Positions 7,376-13,994 of a DNA stretch of 28,458 nt are shown piece after piece (positions within the stretch are counted from its first letter, which is position 1; each line of letters starts with the position of its first letter). Made by a program: the position numbers and the translations under genes. The notes below the pieces were generated by a model. It did not search any database, was not told the DNA's origin, and saw nothing but the letters and a program-made list of their open reading frames with translations. The DNA comes from BHER01 sp051652245 (lineage in GTDB: Bacteria; Bacillota_I; Bacilli_A; Culicoidibacterales; Culicoidibacteraceae). The stretch lies in contig JBOFTV010000027.1 in the NCBI GenBank assembly GCA_051652245.1, positions 1 through 28,458 on the forward strand, given 5' to 3'.

Positions 7376-8617
7376 ATGATTACAATTTTATGTAGTGGTT
7401 CACGGGGCGATATTCAACCCTATATTGCTCTGGCCCAAGGTTTGCAAAGGCAAGGTGAGCCCGTTCAAATTGTTGCCGGGAGTAGTTTTACAGCTTTTAT
7501 TACAGCTTATGGGATTGCCATTAAGCCACTTTCGCTGGATATGGAGACTATTGATATTGATCCGAAGATGCTTGAGGCTGCAAGAACCTCAGATAATCCC
7601 CTGAAAATGCTCTTGACATTTAATAAGATGAAGAAGTATGCTGCTTTTATGGCGGAGGAGATGTTTGATGCTTGTGCCGGGAGTGAGCTGATTATTTATC
7701 ATCCGGGCTGTACAATTGGCTACTTTGCAGCACAGTATATGGACATTAAAGCAGTTTGTGCAACGCCTTTTCCTTTGCACAAGACTAAGGGGTTTGCTTC
7801 GGTTATTGCCTATGGTCGCTATAAAATGCTGCCAATTGGCTTGAGTTATACGTTGGTGCAGAAGATGCTGTGGATGGCTTCAAAAACGGGAGTGGATTTA
7901 GTGCTGAAGCAGAAATTTCCCGGGAAATCAGCAAAATTGAAAGCACCTTATCAAAATCTTAATAGTAGGCACCACGCGGTGGTTTCCTGTAGTAATTTTG
8001 TGTTTAACCGACCAGCTGACTGGTCAGCAGAAATTTATCAAGGAGGCTATTGGTTTGTTGCGGAAAATGAGGTCTATGAACCACCAGAAAGCGTGGTAAA
8101 GTTTCTTAATAATGGAGTAAAACCAATTTATTTTGGCTTTGGCAGTGTTTTTCAAAGCGATCAACAAGCAGCATTGCTTGAAATCATTATCACAGCAATG
8201 GAGCGGACAAATAATCGGGCAATAATTGGGGGAATGGATATTACAACGACGTTGCCAAAAACGATGTTAGCAATTGCTAACATTGAGCATACTTGGTTAT
8301 TTAAGCATGTTAAGGCAGTCTGCCATCATGGTGGTGCGGGAACAACAGCGGCAGGATTTAGTGCAGGTGTGCCAAGTATTATTGTCCCGTTTAGCAATGA
8401 CCAATTTGCCTGGGCCCATAGGGCTTTTGAAATCGGTGTAGCCGCACAACCGATTTATCGTAAAAATTTATCAGTGGCAACATTAATTTCGGCGATAGTA
8501 GAAATAAACAATCCTATAATCGCTGAAAATGCTAAAAAATTAGCAGAAAATATGGCGACGGAACAAGGTGCAACGGGTGCAGCGAGGGTAATTATTGAAA
8601 TGCTGAGTCGAACATAA
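7376..8617 (+). CDS. GT1-family (UGT/MGT-like) glycosyltransferase
   Basis: The 413-residue protein has the GT-B architecture of macrolide/sterol-type UDP-sugar transferases. The N-terminus reads ITILCSGSRGDIQPYIALA, the classic first-strand and GSRGD loop. The C-terminal donor-binding motif includes CHHGGAGTTAAG (316-327) followed by GVPSIIVPFSNDQFAWA. It would move a sugar from a nucleotide donor to a lipid or small hydrophobic acceptor; the acceptor cannot be read from the sequence. The start is ATG 7376, which matches the family N-terminus; TTG at 7364 would add four residues. No good Shine-Dalgarno is visible, so expression may be low or depend on readthrough from pgk, whose terminator ends 26 bases before. 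Confidence 0.85.
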   Translation: MITILCSGSRGDIQPYIALAQGLQRQGEPVQIVAGSSFTAFITAYGIAIKPLSLDMETIDIDPKMLEAARTSDNPLKMLLTFNKMKKYAAFMAEEMFDACAGSELIIYHPGCTIGYFAAQYMDIKAVCATPFPLHKTKGFASVIAYGRYKMLPIGLSYTLVQKMLWMASKTGVDLVLKQKFPGKSAKLKAPYQNLNSRHHAVVSCSNFVFNRPADWSAEIYQGGYWFVAENEVYEPPESVVKFLNNGVKPIYFGFGSVFQSDQQAALLEIIITAMERTNNRAIIGGMDITTTLPKTMLAIANIEHTWLFKHVKAVCHHGGAGTTAAGFSAGVPSIIVPFSNDQFAWAHRAFEIGVAAQPIYRKNLSVATLISAIVEINNPIIAENAKKLAENMATEQGATGAARVIIEMLSRT

Positions 8618-8659
8618 AAAAAAACTGGGTACACGTCAAATACGTACTCAGTTTTTTTG
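8618..8659. terminator. Bidirectional terminator between convergent genes
   Basis: A-rich sequence and AAACTGGGTAC (8622-8632) pair with GTACTCAGTTT (8644-8654) around a short loop, followed by T-tract on the plus strand and, read on the minus strand, by the mirrored T-tract. It serves both the glycosyltransferase gene and the converging gpmA. Confidence 0.72.
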
Positions 8660-8683
8660 CCTAATAGGTCATGGACGCTAAAA

Positions 8684-9379
8684 TTAGGCCTCGACCTCAA
8701 GGTAATATTTTGCTAAGACAACTAACTCTTCATCTAATTCATAAACAATTGGTTGGCCAGTAGGAATTTCAATGGCTAAAATATCATCATCAGAAATGAC
8801 ATCTAAATATTTAATTAAGGCCCGTAAACTATTGCCATGGGCAACAACTAAAACATCTTTCCCTGATTTTAAAGCAAGTGAAATTTCATCCTCCCAAAAA
8901 GGGATAACGCGTTCCAGCGTCAACTTAAGACTCTCCCCCACGGGTAAAACACGTTTATCTAGCATCTGATAGCGTTTATCAAAAAGTGGATGTAGTGGAT
9001 TATCTAAGCTTAAAAGTGGTGGTAAGACATCATAACTCCGCCGCCAAATTAGCACTTGTTGCTCCCCATAGAGTTTTGCTGTTTCCTCTTTATTTTTTCC
9101 CTGTAAATCGCCATAATGCCGCTCATTTAAACGCCAGGATTTAATTGTTGGTAAATAGCGAAGCTTAAGTTCTCCTAAAACTAAATCGAGGGTATCATTT
9201 GCTCTTAATAGTAAGGAACTGTAGCTAATATCAAAGCTAAACCCCTTTGCTAATAACAGTTTCCCAGCCGCAATTGCCTCAAGTTTCCCCGTTTGTGATA
9301 GCGGGACATCAACCCATCCCGTAAACAAATTTTCCTGATTCCAAACACTCTGACCATGTCTAATTAAGACTAACTTCAT
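8684..9379 (-). CDS. gpmA: 2,3-bisphosphoglycerate-dependent phosphoglycerate mutase
   Basis: It interconverts 3- and 2-phosphoglycerate in cytosolic glycolysis through a phosphohistidine. The 231-residue protein has LIRHGQSVWN with the phospho-accepting His8, LFTGW, the acid loop LNERHYGDLQG, WRRSYD and the second active His in VVAHGNSLRAL. The GQS at the N-terminal motif and the segment SLLLRANDTLDLVL differ slightly from the usual GES and S-L-K-RA-TL pattern, but no catalytic residue is lost. AAAGGGG (9393-9387) sits seven bases before the ATG. The gene follows the hydroxyacid dehydrogenase on the same strand after 33 bases, a gap that contains a TATAAT, so it may be both co-transcribed and separately promoted. 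Confidence 0.96.
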   Translation of the reverse strand: MKLVLIRHGQSVWNQENLFTGWVDVPLSQTGKLEAIAAGKLLLAKGFSFDISYSSLLLRANDTLDLVLGELKLRYLPTIKSWRLNERHYGDLQGKNKEETAKLYGEQQVLIWRRSYDVLPPLLSLDNPLHPLFDKRYQMLDKRVLPVGESLKLTLERVIPFWEDEISLALKSGKDVLVVAHGNSLRALIKYLDVISDDDILAIEIPTGQPIVYELDEELVVLAKYYLEVEA

Positions 9380-9406
9380 AATAAAACCCCTTTCACAGAT
9401 AATAAT

Positions 9407-9412
9407 ATTATA
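9407..9412 (-). promoter_or_regulatory. Possible -10 element for gpmA
   Basis: A consensus TATAAT read on the minus strand lies 28 bases before the gpmA start. No good -35 is present at 17 bases (TAACTT), so this is only a candidate. Confidence 0.3.
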
Positions 9413-10342
9413 TCATAATCCGTCCTTAAAAGTTACCAAAGCGTTCTTTACAATTGCTAATGACTGTTCAAAGTTTAGTTCTTCGGCTGAATTAAGCACT
9501 GGTAAAACAAGCGAAATGATCCCCTCCTTTGTCAATTTAGCAGGTAATCCGATATAACAATTAGAGCGCAGATCAAAAACACAAAGCGGCAAAATAACCG
9601 GTTCATTAGTAAACAAAGCTTGAACAATCCGCAAAGCTGTGGCCGCAATGCCAAAACAGGTATGATTTTTACCAATAATAATATCCCAGCCAGTATTTCT
9701 AATAGTATCTTCAAGAACCGCAAGATTTCCAGCTAAGGCGAGCTCTTTATTTATTTGCGTAAGGGGAAAACTATTAATGCTAACAGTCGACCAAGCAACA
9801 AATTGAGAATTTCCATGCTCACCTAAAACATAACCCGAAACATCCCGGGGGGCAACGCCAAAAGCAGTTGCAACAATCCGCCGCATGCGAGCTGTATCCA
9901 AGGCAGTCCCCGTCCCAAAAACGCGGTGTGGCGGTAATTTTGTCACTTCCTGAATAAGTGCCGTAATGACATCGCAAGGATTAGTAATATTCATAATAAT
10001 CCCAGCAAATCCGGCAGCCATAATTTGGGGGAAAAGCCTAGTTACCGCGGCCCCACTAATAGCTAGTTCTTCTAGTCGATCTTCTTCAAGGACACCATCA
10101 GGCCCAAGACAATTAATCAATAAATCGGCACCCGCTAGCTCCATAACCGAATCAGTGGCACCAACCTTGGTAAAATGCGTCGTACACGCCAGCATATCAG
10201 AAATATCAATAGCCTGTGCAACCGCCTTAGGTAAATTACAATCAAACAAAATTAACTCATCACAAAGACCCGCAAGAACCAGTGCATTAGCAACAGCTCC
10301 ACCAACATTTCCAAGCCCAACAATGCCCACAACTCGTGTCAT
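9413..10342 (-). CDS. L-2-hydroxyacid dehydrogenase, L-HicDH/L-lactate dehydrogenase family
   Basis: A 309-residue NAD-dependent dehydrogenase that would reduce a 2-oxo acid. It shows the Rossmann GLGNVGG (9-15) with Asp34 for NAD, NITNP (118-122), GTGTALDTARMRR with Asp149 and carboxylate-binding Arg152, and the active His176 in LGEHGNSQFVAWS. That last stretch is nearly the same as in lactobacillar L-2-hydroxyisocaproate dehydrogenase as I remember it. In the mobile loop (LGPDGVLEEDR, 79-89), the position of the pyruvate-selecting Gln102 of lactate dehydrogenase aligns with Gly83, which favours larger side chains. I therefore prefer branched-chain 2-hydroxyacid dehydrogenase over lactate dehydrogenase, but the substrate is inferred. 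The Shine-Dalgarno is weak. A TATAAT (minus strand 10371-10366), with GTGAAG 17 bases before it, may be its promoter. Confidence 0.86.
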   Translation of the reverse strand: MTRVVGIVGLGNVGGAVANALVLAGLCDELILFDCNLPKAVAQAIDISDMLACTTHFTKVGATDSVMELAGADLLINCLGPDGVLEEDRLEELAISGAAVTRLFPQIMAAGFAGIIMNITNPCDVITALIQEVTKLPPHRVFGTGTALDTARMRRIVATAFGVAPRDVSGYVLGEHGNSQFVAWSTVSINSFPLTQINKELALAGNLAVLEDTIRNTGWDIIIGKNHTCFGIAATALRIVQALFTNEPVILPLCVFDLRSNCYIGLPAKLTKEGIISLVLPVLNSAEELNFEQSLAIVKNALVTFKDGL

Positions 10343-10368
10343 AAAAATCCCAACTTTCTTTAAAAATT

Positions 10369-10391
10369 ATAAAAAAAAGGCAAAATGCCTT
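10369..10391 (-). terminator. Terminator of the Bax-inhibitor-like gene
   Basis: Read on the minus strand, AAGGCA and TGCCTT form a hairpin with a TTT loop, followed by eight T. It starts a few bases after the stop codon of the upstream gene and precedes the dehydrogenase gene. It also lies between the -35 and -10 of that gene's candidate promoter. Confidence 0.65.
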
Positions 10392-10395
10392 CACG

Positions 10396-11097
10396 TTAGC
10401 GTCGTTTTCCAAAAATCCGTAGTAAAAATAAAAACATATTAATGAAGTCTAAATAAAGTGTCAAAGCACCATATAAAGCAAGTTTTCGCCCACTTTCATC
10501 GTGGATATTCAAGTCATTTTGTAAGACCATATGACGTAATTTATTCGTATCATAAACGGTTAACCCGGCAAAAATTAAAACGCCAACGATATTAATTGCA
10601 AAGGAAAGTGCGCTTGTACGAATAAAAAATGATAAGATTAGAGCAAACATCAAACCACATAATGCCATATAAAGAAATTTACCAACAGCACTCAAATCGC
10701 GATTAGTCACCATCCCATAAAGACTCAATGAGGCAAAACTTCCTGCTGAGACCAAAAACGTGCCAAAAATCGAGCCGAGTTCAAACACCATAAAGATACC
10801 TGAAAGCGTCAAGCCGGTAATAAAACTATAGAGCATAAAATAAGTAGCAACGGTCATAAATGAAGCCTTTTTCATTGCTGATTGAATTAAAAAGACGAGT
10901 CCAATTTGAGCAATAAAAAACAAAAAATAAAGACGATAGACAAGGGATAATAAAGCAACATTCTGACCAACAAAAAATGAGGTAGCTGCTGTAATTAATA
11001 AGCCCACGGCCATCCATAAATAAGTAAATTTGAAAAATGCGGCTAATTGCGTTTCGCTTTTAACCCCTGCTGCACTATAAGCTGAAAAGTTATCCAT
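10396..11097 (-). CDS. Bax inhibitor-1 (BI-1/YccA-YbhL) family membrane protein
   Basis: A 233-residue integral membrane protein with about seven hydrophobic segments. The C-terminal segment ALYGALTLYLDFINMFLFLL followed by RIFGKRR is the hallmark end of bacterial BI-1 proteins. The central YDTNKLRHM after the sixth segment, with downstream Asp residues, also fits the family. Some members of this family act as pH-sensitive calcium leak channels, but the role in this organism is not known. The start is ATG at 11097, a few bases after GGAAG; an upstream in-frame ATG at 11175 would add 26 residues that overlap the promoter and can be dismissed. It is transcribed from its own promoter, divergent from the purine permease. 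Confidence 0.88.
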   Translation of the reverse strand: MDNFSAYSAAGVKSETQLAAFFKFTYLWMAVGLLITAATSFFVGQNVALLSLVYRLYFLFFIAQIGLVFLIQSAMKKASFMTVATYFMLYSFITGLTLSGIFMVFELGSIFGTFLVSAGSFASLSLYGMVTNRDLSAVGKFLYMALCGLMFALILSFFIRTSALSFAINIVGVLIFAGLTVYDTNKLRHMVLQNDLNIHDESGRKLALYGALTLYLDFINMFLFLLRIFGKRR

Positions 11098-11146
11098 AAA
11101 ATCTTCCTTCTTTCTTAAATATATTTTTAATAAAACATATACGTAC

Positions 11147-11175
11147 ATTGTACCGCTATTACAATTGATAATCAA
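11147..11175 (-). promoter_or_regulatory. SigA-type promoter of the BI-1 gene
   Basis: On the minus strand TTGATT (11175-11170) and TACAAT (11152-11147) are 17 bases apart. The start point would be near 11140, giving a leader of about 43 bases. Confidence 0.6.
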
Positions 11176-11206
11176 TATTTAAGGCACAAAAATCGCGAAA
11201 AAAAAG

Positions 11207-11220
11207 CGGATACGCTTTCA
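11207..11220 (-). promoter_or_regulatory. cre-like box in the divergent control region
   Basis: Read on the minus strand TGAAAGCGTATCCG fits the CcpA consensus TGNAANCGNWNNCW at 13 of 14 positions, failing only the final W. It lies 12 bases upstream of the -35 of the purine permease promoter and about 30 bases upstream of the BI-1 -35. From there CcpA could act as an activator or have no effect. Confidence 0.4.
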
Positions 11221-11232
11221 TGAGAAAAAAGG

Positions 11233-11261
11233 TTGCATAAAATAAAATTCTACAATATAAT
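11233..11261 (+). promoter_or_regulatory. SigA-type promoter of the riboswitch-purine permease transcript
   Basis: TTGCAT (11233-11238) and the consensus TATAAT (11256-11261) have the ideal 17-base spacing. Transcription would start near 11268, just before the riboswitch aptamer. Confidence 0.75.
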
Positions 11262-11275
11262 TAAAGTAGACAATG

Positions 11276-11360
11276 AAATATAACTAATATAGCGTAGGGA
11301 ATATGGTCCTACAGTTTCTACCGAACAACCATTGTAAATGTTCGACTATTAGTTTTAAAA
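11276..11360 (+). ncRNA. Purine riboswitch, guanine type
   Basis: P1 is AACTAAT (11282-11288) with ATTAGTT (11348-11354). P2 is GTAGGG with TCCTAC, closing the loop AATATGG. The core J2/3 GTTTCTACC is intact. P3 is GAACA with TGTTC, and J3/1 is GACTAT, whose C at the position equivalent to C74 predicts guanine or hypoxanthine binding; adenine sensors have T there. The L2 GG and L3 CC needed for the kissing loops are present. L3 reads ACCATTGTAAA, 11 bases where 7 are usual. A terminator hairpin follows, so ligand binding should switch off the purine permease. Confidence 0.92.
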
Positions 11361-11408
11361 TATCTTGAATTTTTCGTTTGAGATACCTTTTGAAATTGAT
11401 AGAATTTA

Positions 11409-11442
11409 GGCTGGGTAGAGCAATTTAACCAGTCTTTTTTTT
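11409..11442 (+). terminator. Riboswitch expression-platform terminator
   Basis: GGCTGG (11409-11414) pairs with CCAGTC (11429-11434), followed by a nine-T run. It sits about 50 bases after the aptamer and 45 bases before the permease start. An alternative pairing, AAATTG (11393-11398) with CAATTT (11421-11426), could compete with it. Confidence 0.75.
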
Positions 11443-11486
11443 ATTTTATTGTACTAAAATTAGAAGTTATGGAAGAAGGATGCAAA

Positions 11487-12950
11487 ATGTTTGAAAAATA
11501 TTTTAAGTTAACGGAAAATGGAACAACAATTTCAACAGAAATTATCGCGGGGGCAACGACGTTTTTTACGATGGCCTATATTCTCTTTGTGAATCCAGCA
11601 ATTTTGTCATTGACTGGAATGCCAACGCAAGCGGTGTTTTTAGCAACAATTATTTCAGCTGCGGTGGGAACGTTAATTATGGGGCTATTTGCTAACGTCC
11701 CTTATGCCCAAGCTCCCGGAATGGGACTAAATGCCTTCTTTACTTATACAGTTTGCTTTGCCCTTGGCTTTTCCTGGCAAGAGGGACTTGCTTTGGTCTT
11801 CTTATGTGGTTTGATTAATATTTTAATTACGGTAACAAAATTACGAAAAGTTATCATTAAAGCAATTCCTGAAAGCCTGCAACATGCAATTGGTGGCGGA
11901 ATTGGTTTGTTTATTGCCTATGTCGGACTTAAAAGTGCAAATCTGTTACAATTTGTTTCCGAACCAAGTTCAATTACAGCAATTAATGGCTCGCCCTTTA
12001 GTAAAAATGGAAGCTATAGTGACATTAGTAACATTGTTAGTAATGGGGGCATTATTCCCGAGATGGTCAAATTTGCCAACCCGACAACGATATTGGCAGT
12101 AGTGGGGCTTATTTTGACGGTGATTTTACTGCTCAAGCAGGTTAAAGGGGCCATTATAATTGTCATTATCACAATTACATTACTAGCAATTCCACTAGGT
12201 GTCGTAGACATTTCAACGGTAAATTTCTCTTTTGCCACACTTGGAACAGCATTTGGGGAACTGGGAGTTACGTTTGGAGCCGCATTTGGGCCGCTAGGAT
12301 TTGGTTCACTACTAAGTAATCCAGCTAAATTCCCGTTAATTATCATGACGGTTTTTGCCTTTAGTTTATCGGATACATTTGATACAATTGGCACATTTAT
12401 TGGTACCGGAAGAAAAACGGGTATTTTTAATCAAGAAGATGAAATTGCCTTAGAAAACGGAACCGGCTTTAAATCAAAGATGGATCGCGCACTCTTTGCC
12501 GATGCCATTGCAACATCAATTGGTGCTATTGTTGGAACATCTAATACAACAACATTCGTAGAAAGTGCTGCGGGAATTGGTGTTGGCGGTAGAACGGGCT
12601 TAACAAGTGTAGTGACGGCAATATTATTTTTAGCTTCGGCCTTTGCGGCCCCAATTGTTGGCATTGTACCTGCTGTGGCAACGGCTCCCGCCTTAATTGT
12701 TGTTGGAATTATGATGCTTGGCTCTTTTGCCCAAATAAAGTGGCACAATTTAGCGGAGGCTGTACCGGCCTTTTTTGCCTCGGTGTTTATGGCGTTTTCT
12801 TATAATATTTCGTACGGAATTGCCACGGGATTTATCTTTTACTGTATTATAAAGGTGATTAAAGGCGAGGGGAAAACTGTTCATCCGGTACTTTATCTAG
12901 TTTCATTTCTGTTTGTGCTAAACTTTGCCGTGCTTGCAATTCTAACATAA
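11487..12950 (+). CDS. pbuG: NCS2-family (AzgA-like) guanine/hypoxanthine permease
   Basis: A 487-residue proton-coupled transporter with about 12-14 hydrophobic segments. The N-terminus FKLTENGTTISTEIIAGATT and the following FFTMAYILFVNPAIL are characteristic of the AzgA-like branch (PbuG, PbuO, YjcD). The central segment AFSLSDTFDTIGTFIGTGRK and GTSNTTTFVESAAGIGVGGR are the conserved substrate and helix-breaking motifs. The guanine-type riboswitch just upstream strongly supports guanine or hypoxanthine as cargo. The start is ATG 11487, six bases after AAGAAGGA; an in-frame ATG at 11469 would put that Shine-Dalgarno inside the gene. The gene ends just before the promoter of the next unit. 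Confidence 0.93.
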   Translation: MFEKYFKLTENGTTISTEIIAGATTFFTMAYILFVNPAILSLTGMPTQAVFLATIISAAVGTLIMGLFANVPYAQAPGMGLNAFFTYTVCFALGFSWQEGLALVFLCGLINILITVTKLRKVIIKAIPESLQHAIGGGIGLFIAYVGLKSANLLQFVSEPSSITAINGSPFSKNGSYSDISNIVSNGGIIPEMVKFANPTTILAVVGLILTVILLLKQVKGAIIIVIITITLLAIPLGVVDISTVNFSFATLGTAFGELGVTFGAAFGPLGFGSLLSNPAKFPLIIMTVFAFSLSDTFDTIGTFIGTGRKTGIFNQEDEIALENGTGFKSKMDRALFADAIATSIGAIVGTSNTTTFVESAAGIGVGGRTGLTSVVTAILFLASAFAAPIVGIVPAVATAPALIVVGIMMLGSFAQIKWHNLAEAVPAFFASVFMAFSYNISYGIATGFIFYCIIKVIKGEGKTVHPVLYLVSFLFVLNFAVLAILT

Positions 12951-12954
12951 CTAC

Positions 12955-12982
12955 TTGAAAAAAATGTTAAAATCGGTATAAT
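12955..12982 (+). promoter_or_regulatory. SigA-type promoter of the PhnA-like gene
   Basis: TTGAAA (12955-12960) and the consensus TATAAT (12977-12982) are 16 bases apart. It begins five bases after the permease stop and gives a leader of about 42 bases. Confidence 0.65.
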
Positions 12983-13030
12983 TAATAGAGCAATAAACAA
13001 GTTAAAAACAGAAGAAGGAGAAGATGTTAG

Positions 13031-13366
13031 ATGAGTATTATTCCAAATTGTCCAGTATGTCAAAGCGCTTACGCCTATGAAGACCGCAATATGTATGTTT
13101 GTCCAGAATGTGGCAATGAGTGGAGTAACAATTCTCCTAGTAGCGACGACGTTAAAATTATTAAAGATGCCAATGGGAATAAGCTTTCTGATGGCGATAC
13201 GGTAACCGTTATCAAAGATTTGAAAGTTAAGGGAAGTTCACTTGTTGTTAAGCAAGGAACCAAAGTAAAGAGTATTCGCTTAGTGGATGGTGACCACGAT
13301 ATTGATTGTAAAATCGATGGCATTGGAGCAATGAAATTAAAATCAGAATTTGTTAAGAAAATTTAG
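13031..13366 (+). CDS. PhnA/YjdM-family zinc-ribbon protein
   Basis: A 111-residue soluble protein. An N-terminal zinc ribbon has Cys7, Cys10, Cys24 and Cys27 (CPVC and CPECGNEW). After a short Ser-rich linker comes the conserved PhnA C-terminal domain with DANGNKLSDGDTVTVIKDLK and KGSSLVVKQGTKVKSIRL, an SH3-like small barrel. Although PhnA is named for alkylphosphonate operons, it is not needed for phosphonate use and its function is unknown. The start is ATG 13031, ten bases after AAGGAG; ATG at 13024 is in another frame. It is followed after 27 bases by a membrane protein gene and probably shares its transcript. Confidence 0.88.
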   Translation: MSIIPNCPVCQSAYAYEDRNMYVCPECGNEWSNNSPSSDDVKIIKDANGNKLSDGDTVTVIKDLKVKGSSLVVKQGTKVKSIRLVDGDHDIDCKIDGIGAMKLKSEFVKKI

Positions 13367-13393
13367 TGGAGCCCACGCAGAAGGAGGAGAATT

Positions 13394-13837
13394 ATGAAAT
13401 CATTAAGAGCAATCAGTATAGTTGGAGCGATCAGTTGCAGTATTTATGCCGCGGTTAGCGTCTTCGCGGTGAAGTGGTCGGCGGAAATTTTAGGCTGGAA
13501 TTTGAATGCTAGATCACCAGAAGAATTTATGACAGGGTTGCCCAGCGATAGAATGACGGCGGTGAGGGAGCTAATGATCTTAGAGCTAATTATCGCACTA
13601 TTAGCGATTGCTTTGTTCATCGTCGGTGTTGTGGTAATTGTTAAAAACAGTATAGTAAGGCAAAAATCAAAAGCCCGGTCATGGGGATTAACAGCAGGTA
13701 TTATGACAGTAGCGGGATTTTCTGGTGGTTGGATTCAGTTTGTTAATGTGTTATATGTACTACTAACACTGGGGTTTTATATTGCATCCGCCAGGGGATA
13801 TCAAAAATTAATCAATCAGGAAACAGCGGAGTTATAG
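13394..13837 (+). CDS. Small four-helix membrane protein, unknown function
   Basis: A 147-residue protein with hydrophobic segments at about 7-27, 61-83, 97-114 and 116-134. A polar loop (28-60, with NARSPEEFMTGL) probably lies outside, and a basic Lys/Arg loop at 84-96 is probably cytoplasmic by the positive-inside rule. I do not recognise a family. A strong AAGGAGG lies 7 bases before the ATG. It follows the PhnA-like gene closely and is ended by a long hairpin, so the two form a small operon. Confidence 0.72.
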   Translation: MKSLRAISIVGAISCSIYAAVSVFAVKWSAEILGWNLNARSPEEFMTGLPSDRMTAVRELMILELIIALLAIALFIVGVVVIVKNSIVRQKSKARSWGLTAGIMTVAGFSGGWIQFVNVLYVLLTLGFYIASARGYQKLINQETAEL

Positions 13838-13852
13838 CGTGGAAATAACGGT

Positions 13853-13906
13853 GGATTGCTGTAAAATCATCTTTTATCGAGATAATTTTACAGCAATCCT
13901 TTTTTT
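13853..13906 (+). terminator. Strong intrinsic terminator
   Basis: GGATTGCTGTAAAAT (13853-13867) pairs with ATTTTACAGCAATCC (13885-13899), a 15-bp perfect stem, followed by seven T. It isolates the PhnA-like unit from cysK. Confidence 0.88.
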
Positions 13907-13929
13907 AAAGAAAAAGTAAAGCATAAACA

Positions 13930-13958
13930 TTGCAGGACGGAAATAACTGTGATATAGT
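13930..13958 (+). promoter_or_regulatory. SigA-type promoter of cysK-cysE
   Basis: TTGCAG (13930-13935) and TATAGT (13953-13958) are 17 bases apart, with TG one base upstream of the -10 (extended -10). The leader is only about 30 bases, so there is no room for a T-box or S-box riboswitch. Confidence 0.6.
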
Positions 13959-13994
13959 AACACACAATATCCATAAGAGAAAGAGGGCTATATA

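Noticed and set aside
10343..10395. Rex-type redox operator before the dehydrogenase
   Set aside because: No TTGTGAAAT...ATTTCACAA-like palindrome is present in this short gap.
12014..12748. Two long antisense open frames inside the purine permease gene
   Set aside because: Their low-complexity Pro/Ser/Thr/Ile sequences are the complement of hydrophobic transporter codons.
13959..13994. Search for a T-box or S-box leader before cysK
   Set aside because: The leader is only about 30 bases and has no T-box sequence or specifier stem.
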